Assembly: GCF_900156155.1 (NCBI RefSeq)
Contig: NZ_FTMD01000018.1
Span: 1 to 64,000 of the forward strand
From: Aromatoleum tolulyticum
Lineage (GTDB): Bacteria; Pseudomonadota; Gammaproteobacteria; Burkholderiales; Rhodocyclaceae
Reading direction: 5' to 3'
DNA: 64,000 nucleotides
The notes beneath the pieces were generated by a model that saw nothing but the letters and a program-made list of their open reading frames with translations, was not told the DNA's origin and searched no databases. Every line of letters starts with the position of its first letter. The first letter of the stretch is position 1. The position numbers and the translations under genes were made by a program. Shown here one piece after another: positions 36,467 to 47,970 of the stretch.

Positions 36467-36499
36467 TTAGTTGACTGATTTTGTCGGGCTCCGTATAGT
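36467..36499 (+). promoter_or_regulatory. isc promoter with IscR type 1 operator
   Basis: TTGACT (36471-36476) and TATAGT (36494-36499) have a 17-base spacer. Positions 36467-36491 match about 20 of 25 places of the E. coli type 1 IscR site (ATASYYGACTRWWWYAGTCRRSTAT), including the core GACT and GTC half-sites, and overlap the -35. [2Fe-2S]-IscR bound here would repress the operon, as in E. coli. The mRNA leader would be about 55 bases. Confidence 0.8.
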
Positions 36500-36559
36500 T
36501 GAGCGAAACGTTCGGGTATTCCCCCGGGCGAGAATCTCCGCGACAGAAGGAGCTCCGAC

Positions 36560-37042
36560 ATGAGACTGACCACCAAAGGACGTTTTGCAGTCACCGCGAT
36601 GATCGATCTGGCATCGCGCCAGGCCGAGGGGCCGGTGACGCTGGCCGGCATTGCCGACCGGCAGAAGATCTCGCTGTCGTATCTCGAGCAGTTATTCGGC
36701 AAGCTGCGCCGCCACAAGCTGGTCACCAGCGTGCGTGGTCCCGGCGGCGGCTACAGGCTGGCGCGCGACATGTCGCGCATCACCGTTGCCGACATCATCG
36801 TCGCGGTAGACGAGCCGCTCGATGCGACGCAGTGCGGCGGCAAGCAGAACTGCCAGGACGAGCATCGCTGCCTGACGCACGACCTGTGGGCAAACCTCAA
36901 CAAGCGCATGTACGAGTACCTCGATTCGGTGACGCTGAATGCGCTGGTCCATCGCGAGGTCAAGCCCGACCCGGACATGAGCGTCCTCAAGGACGTGCGC
37001 CGGCGCGCGATGGTCGCGATGCGCGAGGCAGCGGCGGCCTGA
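36560..37042 (+). CDS. iscR: Fe-S cluster assembly regulator IscR
   Basis: Rrf2-family repressor that senses [2Fe-2S] status. The 160-residue protein has an N-terminal winged helix (MRLTTKGRFAVTAMIDLA...LAGIADRQKISLSYLEQLF) and the cluster ligands Cys92, Cys98, Cys104 and His107, at the same numbers as E. coli IscR. An AAGGAG ribosome binding site precedes the ATG. A matching operator lies in its own promoter, so feedback control is likely. Confidence 0.97.
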   Translation: MRLTTKGRFAVTAMIDLASRQAEGPVTLAGIADRQKISLSYLEQLFGKLRRHKLVTSVRGPGGGYRLARDMSRITVADIIVAVDEPLDATQCGGKQNCQDEHRCLTHDLWANLNKRMYEYLDSVTLNALVHREVKPDPDMSVLKDVRRRAMVAMREAAAA

Positions 37043-37057
37043 CGGGACGGTTCGAAC

Positions 37058-38209
37058 GTGTTCGCCCCCGTCTATCTCGACTGGAACGCCACCGCGCCGC
37101 TCGAGCCGGCCGTGCGCGAGGCGATGCTGCCGTGGCTCGACAGCCGCTTCGGCAATGCGTCGAGCCGGCACGAATACGGGCGGCAGGCGCGTGCCGCGGT
37201 CGACGAGGCGCGTGCGCAGGTCGCCGCGGCGGTCGGCGCCCACGCGACGGAAGTGATCTTCACCAGCGGCGGTACCGAGGCGAACAACCTGTTCGTGAAG
37301 GGCGCGGCGGGTCTGATGAAACCGGGGCTGATCGCGATCAGCGCGATCGAGCATCCGTGCGTGCGCGAACCGGCGAAGCAGCTGCGGCGCGCCGACTGGA
37401 CGCTGCGTGAAATCGCCGTCGATCGCGCCGGGCTGGTCAAGCGCACCGACTGGCTGGCCGTGCTGGCGGCGAAACCGGTCCTCGTGTCGGTGATGCTCGC
37501 GAACAACGAGACGGGTGTGCTGCAGGACGTCGCGACGCTCGCACGCGAGGCGAAGGAAGTCGGCGCCTGGTTCCATACCGACGCGGTGCAGGCGCTGGGC
37601 AAGATCGGCGTGGATTTCCGCGCGCTGGGCGTCAATGCGATGACGCTGTCGGCGCACAAGGTCGGCGGTCCGCTGGGGGCGGGCGCCCTAGTCGTCGACA
37701 AGCGGCTGGAACTCGCGCCGCTGCTCGCCGGAGGCGGGCAGGAGCGCGGTCTGCGCTCGGGCACCGAGAACGTTGCCGCCATCGTCGGCTTCGGCGTCGC
37801 ATGCGAGTTGGCAGCGGCACGCGTGTCCGGCGAGAATGGCCGTTTGTGCGGCCTGCGGGATACGCTGGAAGCGGGTCTGGCTACGCACGGCATGCGGATT
37901 TTCTCGGCCGGAGCGCCGCGCCTGCCGAATACCGTGTTCTTCGCCGCCGACGGCGTGGATGGCGAAACCCTGGTGGCGCGGCTCGACCGCGCAGGTTTCG
38001 CGTGTGCGAGCGGGTCGGCGTGTTCGAGCGCGAATCCGGAACCGTCGCACACCCTGATGGCGATGGGTGTCGAGCGTGAGACCGCGCGCGGCGCGGTGCG
38101 CGTCAGCCTGGGGCGCGACACGCAGGAAAGGCATGTAGTCGATTTTCTGGCCTGCCTGGGGCAGCAGATGAACGAACTGAACAATCTGACCGCCGTGGCG
38201 GTTCAATGA
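37058..38209 (+). CDS. Second cysteine desulfurase, IscS/NifS family, without IscS tail
   Basis: A 383-residue PLP-dependent cysteine desulfurase. The N-terminus [19 protein letters not shown] and the [18 protein letters not shown] and [10 protein letters not shown] blocks are family-like. Lys201 (SAHKVGG) binds PLP and Cys322 ([13 protein letters not shown]) is in the catalytic loop. It is clearly diverged from the IscS encoded directly downstream and ends [12 protein letters not shown], without the conserved IscS tail. The GTG start lacks a strong ribosome binding site. Tandem desulfurases between iscR and iscU are known in some betaproteobacteria. The sulfur acceptor is unknown. Confidence 0.9.
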   Translation: MFAPVYLDWNATAPLEPAVREAMLPWLDSRFGNASSRHEYGRQARAAVDEARAQVAAAVGAHATEVIFTSGGTEANNLFVKGAAGLMKPGLIAISAIEHPCVREPAKQLRRADWTLREIAVDRAGLVKRTDWLAVLAAKPVLVSVMLANNETGVLQDVATLAREAKEVGAWFHTDAVQALGKIGVDFRALGVNAMTLSAHKVGGPLGAGALVVDKRLELAPLLAGGGQERGLRSGTENVAAIVGFGVACELAAARVSGENGRLCGLRDTLEAGLATHGMRIFSAGAPRLPNTVFFAADGVDGETLVARLDRAGFACASGSACSSANPEPSHTLMAMGVERETARGAVRVSLGRDTQERHVVDFLACLGQQMNELNNLTAVAVQ

Positions 38210-38226
38210 TCGACGGAGGATTACCG

Positions 38227-39438
<1,212 letters not shown>

Positions 39439-39462
39439 GCACCTGAGACAGGAGATACGATA

Positions 39463-39846
39463 ATGGCATACAGTGAAAAAGTGCTCGACCACTACGAGAA
39501 TCCCCGCAACGTCGGCGCCTTCTCGAAGGAAGACGAAGGCGTGGGCACCGGCATGGTCGGCGCCCCGGCCTGCGGCGACGTGATGAAGCTGCAGATCAAG
39601 GTCGGCAAGGATGGCGTCATCGAAGATGCCAAGTTCAAGACCTACGGCTGTGGTTCGGCGATCGCGTCGAGCTCGCTGGTGACCGAATGGGTCAAGGGCA
39701 AGACGGTCGAACAGGCGCTCGAGATCAAGAACACGCAGATCGCCGAGGAGCTCGCGCTGCCGCCGGTCAAGATCCACTGCTCGATTCTCGCCGAGGACGC
39801 CATCAAGGCGGCCGTGGCAGACTATAAGAAGAAGCACGAAGGCTGA
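39463..39846 (+). CDS. iscU: Fe-S cluster scaffold IscU
   Basis: Scaffold on which the 2Fe-2S cluster is built. The 127-residue protein has ligands Cys37, Asp39, Cys63 and Cys106, and the LPPVK motif (99-103) recognised by HscA. It starts [18 protein letters not shown], as in E. coli, with AGGAG upstream. It lies directly after iscS and before iscA. Confidence 0.98.
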   Translation: MAYSEKVLDHYENPRNVGAFSKEDEGVGTGMVGAPACGDVMKLQIKVGKDGVIEDAKFKTYGCGSAIASSSLVTEWVKGKTVEQALEIKNTQIAEELALPPVKIHCSILAEDAIKAAVADYKKKHEG

Positions 39847-39862
39847 ATCTGGAGGCGGAATC

Positions 39863-40186
39863 ATGAGCGTCACTGTTAGCACGAGCGCAGCCAAGCACGT
39901 TTCGAACTTCATCGCCAAGCGCGGCAAGGGCCTGGGGATCCGACTCGGAGTCCGCACCTCGGGTTGTTCGGGCATGGCCTACCGCCTCGAATTTGTCGAC
40001 GAGACGCACGAAGACGACGTGGTGTTCGAGAGTAACGGCGTGAAGGTCATCGTTGACCAGAAGAGCCTGGCTTATCTCGACGGCACCGAGCTCGATTTCG
40101 TCCGCGAGGGCCTCAACGAAGGCTTCAAGTTCAACAACCCGAACGTCAAGGACTCGTGCGGCTGCGGCGAGAGCTTCAACGTCTGA
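39863..40186 (+). CDS. iscA: Iron-sulfur assembly protein IscA
   Basis: A-type carrier that delivers clusters or iron to apoproteins. The 107-residue protein has the three conserved cysteines Cys35 (TSGCSGMAY), Cys99 and Cys101 (DSCGCGESF). A GGAGG ribosome binding site lies just upstream. It follows iscU by 16 bases. Confidence 0.97.
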   Translation: MSVTVSTSAAKHVSNFIAKRGKGLGIRLGVRTSGCSGMAYRLEFVDETHEDDVVFESNGVKVIVDQKSLAYLDGTELDFVREGLNEGFKFNNPNVKDSCGCGESFNV

Positions 40187-40205
40187 AAGCGGCGATCCGG
40201 ATCCG

Positions 40206-40739
40206 ATGAGCATCGACCTCCAGCAGGACTTCTTCGGGCTGTTCGGGCTGCACCGCCGGTTTCGTATCGACGAGGCGGCGCTCGAGTTCGCCTACCACGA
40301 TCTGCAGGGGCGCGTGCATCCCGACCGTTTCGCACATCTGCCCGACAGCGAGAAGCGTCTGTCGATGCAGTGGGCGACGCAGGTGAATGAAGGCTTCCGC
40401 ACGCTGCGCAAACCGCTGCCGCGCGCGACCTACCTTCTCGAACTGCTAGGCATCGACGCCGGGTTGCATACGAACACCGCGATGTCGCCGACCTTCCTGA
40501 TGGAACAGATGGAGTGGCGCGAGGCGGTCGAGGAGGCGCGGGCGGCAGGTGATTCGGAGGAGCTCGCGCAACTTCACACGCGCTTGCGCCAGCATTCGCG
40601 CGAGGTGTTCGACGAGCTCGCGCGGCAGTGCGACGACGAGCAGGACTACGCAGGTGCCGCGGAAACCGTGCGCCGGCTGATGTTCATGGAAAAACTACAA
40701 CACGAGATCGACGACGCCCTCGAGGCGCTGGAGAGCTGA
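40206..40739 (+). CDS. hscB: Fe-S co-chaperone HscB
   Basis: J-domain co-chaperone that brings IscU to HscA. The 177-residue protein has an N-terminal J domain with HPD at 38-40 (RVHPDRFA) and a C-terminal helical domain that binds IscU ([18 protein letters not shown]). The start [15 protein letters not shown] fits the family. It overlaps hscA by one base (TGATG). Confidence 0.95.
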   Translation: MSIDLQQDFFGLFGLHRRFRIDEAALEFAYHDLQGRVHPDRFAHLPDSEKRLSMQWATQVNEGFRTLRKPLPRATYLLELLGIDAGLHTNTAMSPTFLMEQMEWREAVEEARAAGDSEELAQLHTRLRQHSREVFDELARQCDDEQDYAGAAETVRRLMFMEKLQHEIDDALEALES

Positions 40740-42607
40740 TGGCACTTCTGCAAATCGCCGAACCCGGTCTGTCGACCGAACCGCACAAGCACCGCCTGGC
40801 CGTAGGCATAGACCTCGGCACGACCAATTCGCTCGTGGCGACGGTGCGCAACGGTATCGCCGTGTGTCTGGTCGATGAGGATGGACGCGCCATGCTTCCG
40901 TCCATCGTCCGTTACCACGCCGACGGCAAGGTCGAGGTCGGCCGCAGCGCGGCGGTGGCGCACGCGACCGATCCCAGGAACACGATCATCTCGGTGAAGC
41001 GCTTCATGGGGCGCGGCCTCAAGGATGTCGCCTACATCGAATCGATGCCTTACGATTTCGTCGATGCGGGCGGGATGCTGCGCCTGCGTACCGTGCAGGG
41101 CGTGAAGTCGCCCGTCGAGGTGTCGGCCGAGATCCTCAAGGTGCTGGCTGCGCGCGCGCAGGCGAGCCTGGGCGGCGAACTCACCGGTGCGGTGATCACG
41201 GTGCCGGCCTATTTCGACGACGCGCAGCGCCAGGCGACGAAGGATGCGGCGAAACTCGCCGGCATCAACGTGCTGCGATTGCTCAACGAGCCGACGGCAG
41301 CGGCAGTCGCGTACGGTCTCGACAATGCGGCCGAGGGCGTCTATGCGGTCTATGACCTCGGCGGCGGCACCTTCGACCTGTCCATCCTCAAGCTTTCGCG
41401 CGGCATCTTCGAGGTGCTTGCGACCAATGGCGATGCGGCGCTCGGCGGCGACGATTTCGACCACCGGCTGTTCTGCTGGGCGCTGGACCAGAGCGAGATC
41501 GATCCGCCTTCGAGCGAGGACGCGCGCCGTCTGCTGCTGAAGGCGCGCGAGGCGAAGGAATTGCTGACTGCGTGCGAGGAGGCCTCGATCAAGGCGACGC
41601 TGGGGTCCGGCGAAAAGGTCGATCTGGTCGTCACGCGCGACCAGTTCGCCGACATGACGAAGCATCTCGTGCAGAAGACCGTCGCGCCGATGCGCAAGGT
41701 CCTGCGCGATGCGGGCCTCGCGCCCGAGGACATCAAGGGCGTCGTGATGGTGGGCGGGGCAACGCGCATGCCGCACGTGCAGCGTGCGGTGGCCGAGTTC
41801 TTCGGCCAGGAGCCGCTCACGAACCTCGACCCGGACAAGGTCGTCGCGCTCGGCGCGGCGATCCAGGCCAACGTGCTGGCGGGCAACCGCAAGGAAGAGG
41901 ACGACTGGCTCCTGCTCGACGTGATCCCGCTGTCGCTCGGGCTCGAGATGATGGGTGGGCTCACCGAGAAGATCGTGCCGCGCAATTCGACGCTGCCGAT
42001 CGCGCGGGCGCAGGAGTTCACGACCTACAAGGACGGCCAGACGGCCATGGCCTTCCACGTCGTGCAGGGTGAGCGCGAGCTCGTCGCTGACTGTCGTTCG
42101 CTGGCGCGCTTCGAGCTGCGCGGCATCCCGCCGATGGCGGCCGGTGCGGCGCGCATCCGCGTGACCTTCCAGGTCGATGCCGACGGCCTGCTGTCGGTGT
42201 CGGCGCGCGAGATGTCGTCGGGCGTCGAAGCCAGCGTGCTGGTGAAGCCGTCCTATGGCCTGACCGATGACGAGATTGCGGGCATGCTGCGCGACGGCGT
42301 CGAGCGTGCGTCGGAGGACATCGACGCGCGCGCGTTGCGCGAGCAGCAGGTCGAGGCCGACCGCGTGATCGAGGCCACCCTCGTCGCGCTGGAACAGGAC
42401 GGCGATCTTCTGAGCGGCGAGGAACGTGCGGCGATCGACGCGGCCATCGCCGAAGCCCGGGAAACCGCTGCGGGTCACGACCCGCGTGCGATCAAACGCA
42501 GCACGGAAGCGCTGTCCCGTGCGACCAACGATTTTGCCGCCCGGCGCATGGACAAGAGCATCCGTGCGGCGCTGGCGGGTCACAAGGTGGATGAGATTCA
42601 GGTATGA
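40739..42607 (+). CDS. hscA: Fe-S protein assembly chaperone HscA
   Basis: Hsp70-type ATPase specialised for IscU. The 622-residue protein has the actin-like ATPase ([49 protein letters not shown]), the linker [12 protein letters not shown] and a substrate-binding domain. It recognises the LPPVK motif present in the IscU encoded here. The start overlaps the hscB stop by one base, and the stop overlaps fdx by 4 bases. Confidence 0.96.
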   Translation: MALLQIAEPGLSTEPHKHRLAVGIDLGTTNSLVATVRNGIAVCLVDEDGRAMLPSIVRYHADGKVEVGRSAAVAHATDPRNTIISVKRFMGRGLKDVAYIESMPYDFVDAGGMLRLRTVQGVKSPVEVSAEILKVLAARAQASLGGELTGAVITVPAYFDDAQRQATKDAAKLAGINVLRLLNEPTAAAVAYGLDNAAEGVYAVYDLGGGTFDLSILKLSRGIFEVLATNGDAALGGDDFDHRLFCWALDQSEIDPPSSEDARRLLLKAREAKELLTACEEASIKATLGSGEKVDLVVTRDQFADMTKHLVQKTVAPMRKVLRDAGLAPEDIKGVVMVGGATRMPHVQRAVAEFFGQEPLTNLDPDKVVALGAAIQANVLAGNRKEEDDWLLLDVIPLSLGLEMMGGLTEKIVPRNSTLPIARAQEFTTYKDGQTAMAFHVVQGERELVADCRSLARFELRGIPPMAAGAARIRVTFQVDADGLLSVSAREMSSGVEASVLVKPSYGLTDDEIAGMLRDGVERASEDIDARALREQQVEADRVIEATLVALEQDGDLLSGEERAAIDAAIAEARETAAGHDPRAIKRSTEALSRATNDFAARRMDKSIRAALAGHKVDEIQV

Positions 42608-42945
42608 CGCAGATCATCGTATTGCCGCACGTGGAACTCTGTCCGGACGGGACGGTGATCGAGGCGGAGCCGGGCACGTCGATCTGCGATGCGCTGCTGC
42701 GCAACGGTATCGAGATCGAGCATGCGTGCGAGCAGTCCTGTGCCTGCACGACCTGTCACGTGATCGTGCGCGAAGGTTTCGACTCGCTCGACGAAGCCGA
42801 GGAAGAGGAGGAGGACCTCCTCGACAAGGCCTGGGGCCTGGAGCCGCAGTCGCGTCTTTCCTGCCAGGCGGTCGTCGCGGAGACGCCGCTGGTGGTCGAG
42901 ATCCCCCGCTACACGATCAACATGGCCCGGGAGGGCAAGCACTGA
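42604..42945 (+). CDS. fdx: [2Fe-2S] ferredoxin, isc type
   Basis: Electron donor for cluster assembly. The 113-residue adrenodoxin-type ferredoxin has ligands Cys42, Cys48, Cys51 ([13 protein letters not shown]) and Cys87 (RLSCQAV). An acidic segment, [15 protein letters not shown] (60-74), is the expected partner-binding helix. It starts 4 bases inside hscA and ends one base into iscX. Confidence 0.97.
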   Translation: MTQIIVLPHVELCPDGTVIEAEPGTSICDALLRNGIEIEHACEQSCACTTCHVIVREGFDSLDEAEEEEEDLLDKAWGLEPQSRLSCQAVVAETPLVVEIPRYTINMAREGKH

Positions 42946-43139
42946 TGAAGTGGACCGAGGTTCAGGAGATCGCCATCCAGCTCGCGGACAAGTTTCCCGA
43001 GACCGATCCGACGCGCGTCAATTTCGTCGATCTGATGAACTGGGTGATGGCCCTTCCCGAGTTCGAAGACGATCCGCAGCATTGCGGCGAACGCGTGCTG
43101 GAGGCCATCCAGCAGGCCTGGATCGACGAAGTGGCCTGA
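42945..43139 (+). CDS. iscX: Fe-S assembly protein IscX
   Basis: A 64-residue acidic protein that binds IscS and iron and modulates cluster assembly. It begins [22 protein letters not shown] and ends QQAWIDEVA, both family-typical. The ATG shares a base with the fdx stop (TGATG). It is the last gene of the isc operon. No terminator is evident in the 37 bases before the convergent neighbour. Confidence 0.95.
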   Translation: MKWTEVQEIAIQLADKFPETDPTRVNFVDLMNWVMALPEFEDDPQHCGERVLEAIQQAWIDEVA

Positions 43140-43176
43140 CGCGACGGCGTGCAGATCGCCGGTCCGCGTTACCGCA

Positions 43177-43629
43177 TCAGAAGCGTATCGTGTCGTCGGG
43201 CGGTTCGTTCAGGCCAAGCCAGTAGCGGGCGATCAGCGCGGTTGCGCGCTCGAATTCCTGCGCATTGAGAGGTTTTCGCACGTAGCTGTTGGCGCCGAGC
43301 CGGTAGGCCTCGCGGACATCTTCCGCGGTGCAGGACCTGGCGAACATCACGACCGGCATCAGCGAAGTCCTGAGCTCGGCCCGGATGCGGCGCAGCACCT
43401 CGAGGCCGTCGATCCGGGGAAGGTCGGGATCGAGCACGACAACGGCCGGCAGGGTCGTCGGCTTCGGTGGCGGGTGGTCGTTTTCGGTGGACAGGAAGGC
43501 GAGGGCTTCGATGCCGTCTCGCGCGACGACGAACCGGCTGCCGAAACCGTTCGCGCGCAGTGAAGCGAGTGCCCGGGCCTCGTGGTCCGGGTCCCCTTCA
43601 ACCAGCAGGACGTAACTGCCGCCAGCCAT
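43177..43629 (-). CDS. Single-domain response regulator
   Basis: A 150-residue receiver-only protein related to CheY and Rcp1. Visible residues are Glu11 and Asp13 (VEGDPDH), the phospho-acceptor Asp67 in VVVLDPDLPRIDG and Lys119 in RKPL; the usual Thr/Ser switch position lies in FARSCT. No DNA-binding or enzyme output domain follows, so it probably acts by protein contact. No histidine kinase gene is nearby. A strong GGAGG ribosome binding site precedes the ATG. Confidence 0.85.
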   Translation of the reverse strand: MAGGSYVLLVEGDPDHEARALASLRANGFGSRFVVARDGIEALAFLSTENDHPPPKPTTLPAVVVLDPDLPRIDGLEVLRRIRAELRTSLMPVVMFARSCTAEDVREAYRLGANSYVRKPLNAQEFERATALIARYWLGLNEPPDDTIRF

Positions 43630-43695
43630 GCCGCCACCTCCTCATTCCTGACGAGTCGTGGCAGCGGCGCAGGCGGCTCCGGCCGTCCGCGGGCT

Positions 43696-44652
43696 TCAGG
43701 CCTGGGCTTCGGGCAGTTCCTCTGCGCGCAGCAGGAAGACCATGTCGTCGCCGCCGCTGGAAGACAGCCAGACGAAGGGCAGGTCGGGGAAGGCCGCTTC
43801 CACGATATGACGATTATGCCCCACTTCGACGGCAAGCACGCCACCGGGATTGAGGTGCGCGTGCCCTTCGGCGAGGATGCGGCGCACCACGTCGAGACCG
43901 TCCTCGCCTGCGGCCAGCGCCATCCGCGGCTCGTGGAGGTATTCGGCCGGCAGCGTCTCCATCGAATCGGCGGTGACGTAGGGCGGATTGCTGATGATGA
44001 GATCGAAACGGCGTCCCGCGAGTCCGTCGAACACGTCGCTGTTCACGAGCTCGACCTGCTCCTCGAGGCCGTATTCGGCGACGTTGAGGTGGGCCACTTC
44101 GAGCGCATCGTCGGACAGGTCGGCGCCGACCACGTGGGCGTTCGGGAAGGCGTGCGCCATCAGGACCGCCAGGCAGCCGGAGCCGGTGCACAGGTCCAGT
44201 GCGCTGCCGACGCGTTCCGCATCCTCGATCCAGGGCGCGAAGCCGTTTTCGAGCATTTCGGCGAAGAACGAGCGGGGCACGATCACGCGCTCGTCGACGT
44301 GGAAGCGGAAATCGCCCAGCCAGGCCTCGCCCGTGAGGTAGGCGGCGGGGACACGCTCCTCGGCGCGGCGTTCGATGACCGCGAACAGGGCTTCGCGTTC
44401 GTCGGCGGTGATGCAGGCGTCGAGGAAGGGTTCGAGGCGGTCGAGCGGCAGCGACAGGGTGTGCAGCAGCAGCCACACGGCCTCGTCGTAGGCGTCGGCG
44501 CAGCCGTGGCCGAAGAACAGGCCGGCGCGGTTGAAGCGGGTGACGGCGTAGCGCAGCCAGTCGCGCAGGGTCACGAGTTCGGCGAGCGGACCGCTCTCGT
44601 GTTCGTGCGTGTGCTCTTCGCCGTTGTCACAGTGTTCGCAGTGGTCGGTCAT
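43696..44652 (-). CDS. prmB: 50S ribosomal protein L3 N5-glutamine methyltransferase
   Basis: Methylates a glutamine of ribosomal protein L3. The 318-residue protein has an N-terminal helical domain, then the SAM-binding fold (ALDLCTGSGCLAVLMA) and the catalytic NPPY motif (ISNPPYVTADSME) shared with HemK/PrmC. The segment VPRSFFAEMLENGF marks the PrmB branch. The N-terminus (MTDHCEHCDNGEEHTHEHE) is rich in His, Cys and Glu and could bind metal; it is not needed for the family fold. It is followed on the minus strand by the response regulator gene. Confidence 0.92.
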   Translation of the reverse strand: MTDHCEHCDNGEEHTHEHESGPLAELVTLRDWLRYAVTRFNRAGLFFGHGCADAYDEAVWLLLHTLSLPLDRLEPFLDACITADEREALFAVIERRAEERVPAAYLTGEAWLGDFRFHVDERVIVPRSFFAEMLENGFAPWIEDAERVGSALDLCTGSGCLAVLMAHAFPNAHVVGADLSDDALEVAHLNVAEYGLEEQVELVNSDVFDGLAGRRFDLIISNPPYVTADSMETLPAEYLHEPRMALAAGEDGLDVVRRILAEGHAHLNPGGVLAVEVGHNRHIVEAAFPDLPFVWLSSSGGDDMVFLLRAEELPEAQA

Positions 44653-44663
44653 GCTCGGTCTCG

Positions 44664-45839
<1,176 letters not shown>

Positions 45840-45864
45840 TCAGGGTTGGGGATGCGTGGCGAAT

Positions 45865-47052
45865 TCAGTGCGCCGGACCGTCGTCGAGGTGCAGCGCGAA
45901 TTCGCTGAACGACGTGCCGTCGGCATTCTTGTTCTGGGGTTCGAAGTCGACCGAAGGCGGTGCGTCGCTACCTTCTGCGCTGGGCGCGGCGTTGATCTGC
46001 GCGTTGTTGATCAGCCACGCGAGGTTGGTCGGCGAGTCGGCGTTGGCGAGCGCCTCCTCGAAGCTGATGATGCCGTCGCGGTAAAGGCGGTGCAGGTCCT
46101 GCTCGAAGGTCTGCGACCCGGGCGCAAGGCTCTGCTGCATCGCTTCCTTGACCTCGTTCAGTTCGCCGCGCTCCACCAGTTCGGAGACGTGGCGCGTGTT
46201 CATGAGGATCTCGACCGCAGGAATGCGCATGCCGTCGGGTTTGCGCACGAGACGCTGGGAGATGATGCACTTGAGCGCGACCGCAAGGTCGAGATACAGC
46301 AGGGAGCGGTTTTCCAGCGGGAAGAAGTTAACGATGCGGTTCAGCGCGTGGTAGGCGTTGTTTGCATGCAGCGTCGCGAGGCACAGGTGGCCGGTCTGCG
46401 AGTAGGACAGGGCGGCCTGCATCGTCTCGCGGTCGCGGATTTCGCCGATCAGGATGCAGTCCGGCGCCTGGCGCATCGCGTTGCGCAGCGCATCGTGCCA
46501 GCTCAGGGTGTCGATGCCGACCTCGCGCTGGTTGACCACCGACTTGCGGTGCTTGAACAGGTACTCGATCGGGTCCTCGACCGTGAGGATGTGGCCGGAG
46601 CGGTTGCGGTTGCGGTGGTCGATCATCGACGCGAGCGTCGTCGACTTGCCTGAGCCGGTCGCTCCGACCACGAGGATCAGGCCGCGCTTCTCGGTGACGA
46701 CTTCCGACAGCACGGGCGGCAGGCCGAGGGATTCGAGCGAGGGGATCTCGCCCTGGATATAGCGCACCACGATGCCGATGCTGTGGCGCTGCCAGAATAC
46801 GTTGACGCGGAAATTGCCGAAGTCGCGCCGGCCGAAGGACAGGTTGAGCTCCTTCTCGCGCTCGAAGGTCTCGATCTGCTCGGGGTTCATCATCTCGTAG
46901 ATCATCCGCTTGATCATGGAGGGGTCCATGACCTGCTGGTTGATCGGCATCGTGATGCCCTGGATCTTGATGTGGATCGGGGCGCCGGCCGAGATGAAGA
47001 TGTCCGAAGCGAGCTTTTCCGCCATCAGTTGGAACAGCTTGTCGAAAATCAT
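45865..47052 (-). CDS. pilU: Type IV pilus retraction ATPase PilU/PilT-family
   Basis: Hexameric ATPase associated with type IV pilus retraction at the inner membrane. The 395-residue protein has Walker A GATGSGKST (130-138), VEDPIEYLF and the signature IGEIRDRETMQAAL, with the His box SQTGHLCLATLHANN. The C-terminus is longer than in PilT, as in PilU. It lies inside the dap cluster, without pilT or any other pilus gene in the window. An AGGAG ribosome binding site precedes the ATG. Confidence 0.88.
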   Translation of the reverse strand: MIFDKLFQLMAEKLASDIFISAGAPIHIKIQGITMPINQQVMDPSMIKRMIYEMMNPEQIETFEREKELNLSFGRRDFGNFRVNVFWQRHSIGIVVRYIQGEIPSLESLGLPPVLSEVVTEKRGLILVVGATGSGKSTTLASMIDHRNRNRSGHILTVEDPIEYLFKHRKSVVNQREVGIDTLSWHDALRNAMRQAPDCILIGEIRDRETMQAALSYSQTGHLCLATLHANNAYHALNRIVNFFPLENRSLLYLDLAVALKCIISQRLVRKPDGMRIPAVEILMNTRHVSELVERGELNEVKEAMQQSLAPGSQTFEQDLHRLYRDGIISFEEALANADSPTNLAWLINNAQINAAPSAEGSDAPPSVDFEPQNKNADGTSFSEFALHLDDGPAH

Positions 47053-47093
47053 CCGGAGATTCTCCTGAGCGTGGTTGGGCGGACTTCGGTGTC

Positions 47094-47117
47094 GGGGCGG
47101 CCTTGCACGGCCGCCCC
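47094..47117 (-). other. Perfect hairpin between dapD and pilU
   Basis: GGGGCGGCC (47094-47102) and GGCCGCCCC (47109-47117) form a 9-bp stem with a 6-base loop in the 76-base spacer between two genes transcribed in the same direction. There is no T-tract on either side, so it is not a classic intrinsic terminator; it could stabilise the dapD 3' end or attenuate read-through into pilU. Confidence 0.55.
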
Positions 47118-47128
47118 GGAACGGGCGA

Positions 47129-47950
47129 TCAGGCGCCGCGCAGCAGTTCGTTGATGCCGGTCTTGGCGCGGGTCTGGGCGTCGACGCGCTTGACGATCAC
47201 GGCGCAGTACAGGCTGTACTTGCCGTCGGCCGAGGGCAGGCTGCCGGGCACGACGACGGCGCCGGACGGCACGCGACCGTAGAAGACTTCACCGGTCTCG
47301 CGGTCGTAGATCTTGGTGCTCTGGCCGATGTAGACGCCCATCGACAGCACGGCGTTCTCCTCGATGATCACGCCTTCGACCACTTCGGAACGCGCGCCGA
47401 CGAAGACGTTGTCCTCGATGATGACGGGGCCGGCCTGCACCGGTTCGAGCACGCCGCCGATGCCGACACCGCCCGACAGGTGCACGTTCTTGCCGATCTG
47501 GGCGCAGGAGCCGACGGTGGCCCAGGTGTCGACCATCGTGCCTTCATCGACGTAGGCCCCGATGTTCACGTAGGACGGCATCAGCACGACGTTCTTGCCG
47601 ATGTAGCTGCCCTTGCGCGCGACCGCGGGCGGCACGACGCGGAAGCCGCCTTCGCGGAACTGCTCGGGGGTGTAGTCGCCGAACTTGGTCGGCACCTTGT
47701 CGAAGAAATTCAGCGCGCCGGCCGATTGCACTTCGTTGTCGCGCAGGCGGAACGAGATCAGCACGGCCTTCTTGATCCACTGATTGACGGTCCAGTTGCC
47801 GTCGATTTTCTCGGCGACGCGCAGCTTGCCGCTGTCCAGCCCGTCGATGACGGTGGCAACCGCGTCGCGCACGATTACGGGGGCCGCGGAGGGCGACAGG
47901 CCGGCGCGGTTCTCGAAGGCTTCGTCAATGATCTTTTGCAGGTCTTGCAT
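47129..47950 (-). CDS. dapD: Tetrahydrodipicolinate N-succinyltransferase
   Basis: Succinylates tetrahydrodipicolinate, the entry to the succinylase branch of lysine synthesis. The 273-residue protein has an N-terminal helical domain ([15 protein letters not shown]) and a left-handed beta-helix of hexapeptide repeats ([35 protein letters not shown]). The start ATG 47950 fits the family. It lies 20 bases downstream of dapC on the minus strand. Confidence 0.96.
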   Translation of the reverse strand: MQDLQKIIDEAFENRAGLSPSAAPVIVRDAVATVIDGLDSGKLRVAEKIDGNWTVNQWIKKAVLISFRLRDNEVQSAGALNFFDKVPTKFGDYTPEQFREGGFRVVPPAVARKGSYIGKNVVLMPSYVNIGAYVDEGTMVDTWATVGSCAQIGKNVHLSGGVGIGGVLEPVQAGPVIIEDNVFVGARSEVVEGVIIEENAVLSMGVYIGQSTKIYDRETGEVFYGRVPSGAVVVPGSLPSADGKYSLYCAVIVKRVDAQTRAKTGINELLRGA

Positions 47951-47970
47951 GGGGGATTTCCGTTTGTATT

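Noticed and set aside
40646-42583. A 645-codon minus-strand frame opposite hscA
   Set aside because: Mirror of hscA caused by high GC; composition is His/Arg-rich without recognisable domains.
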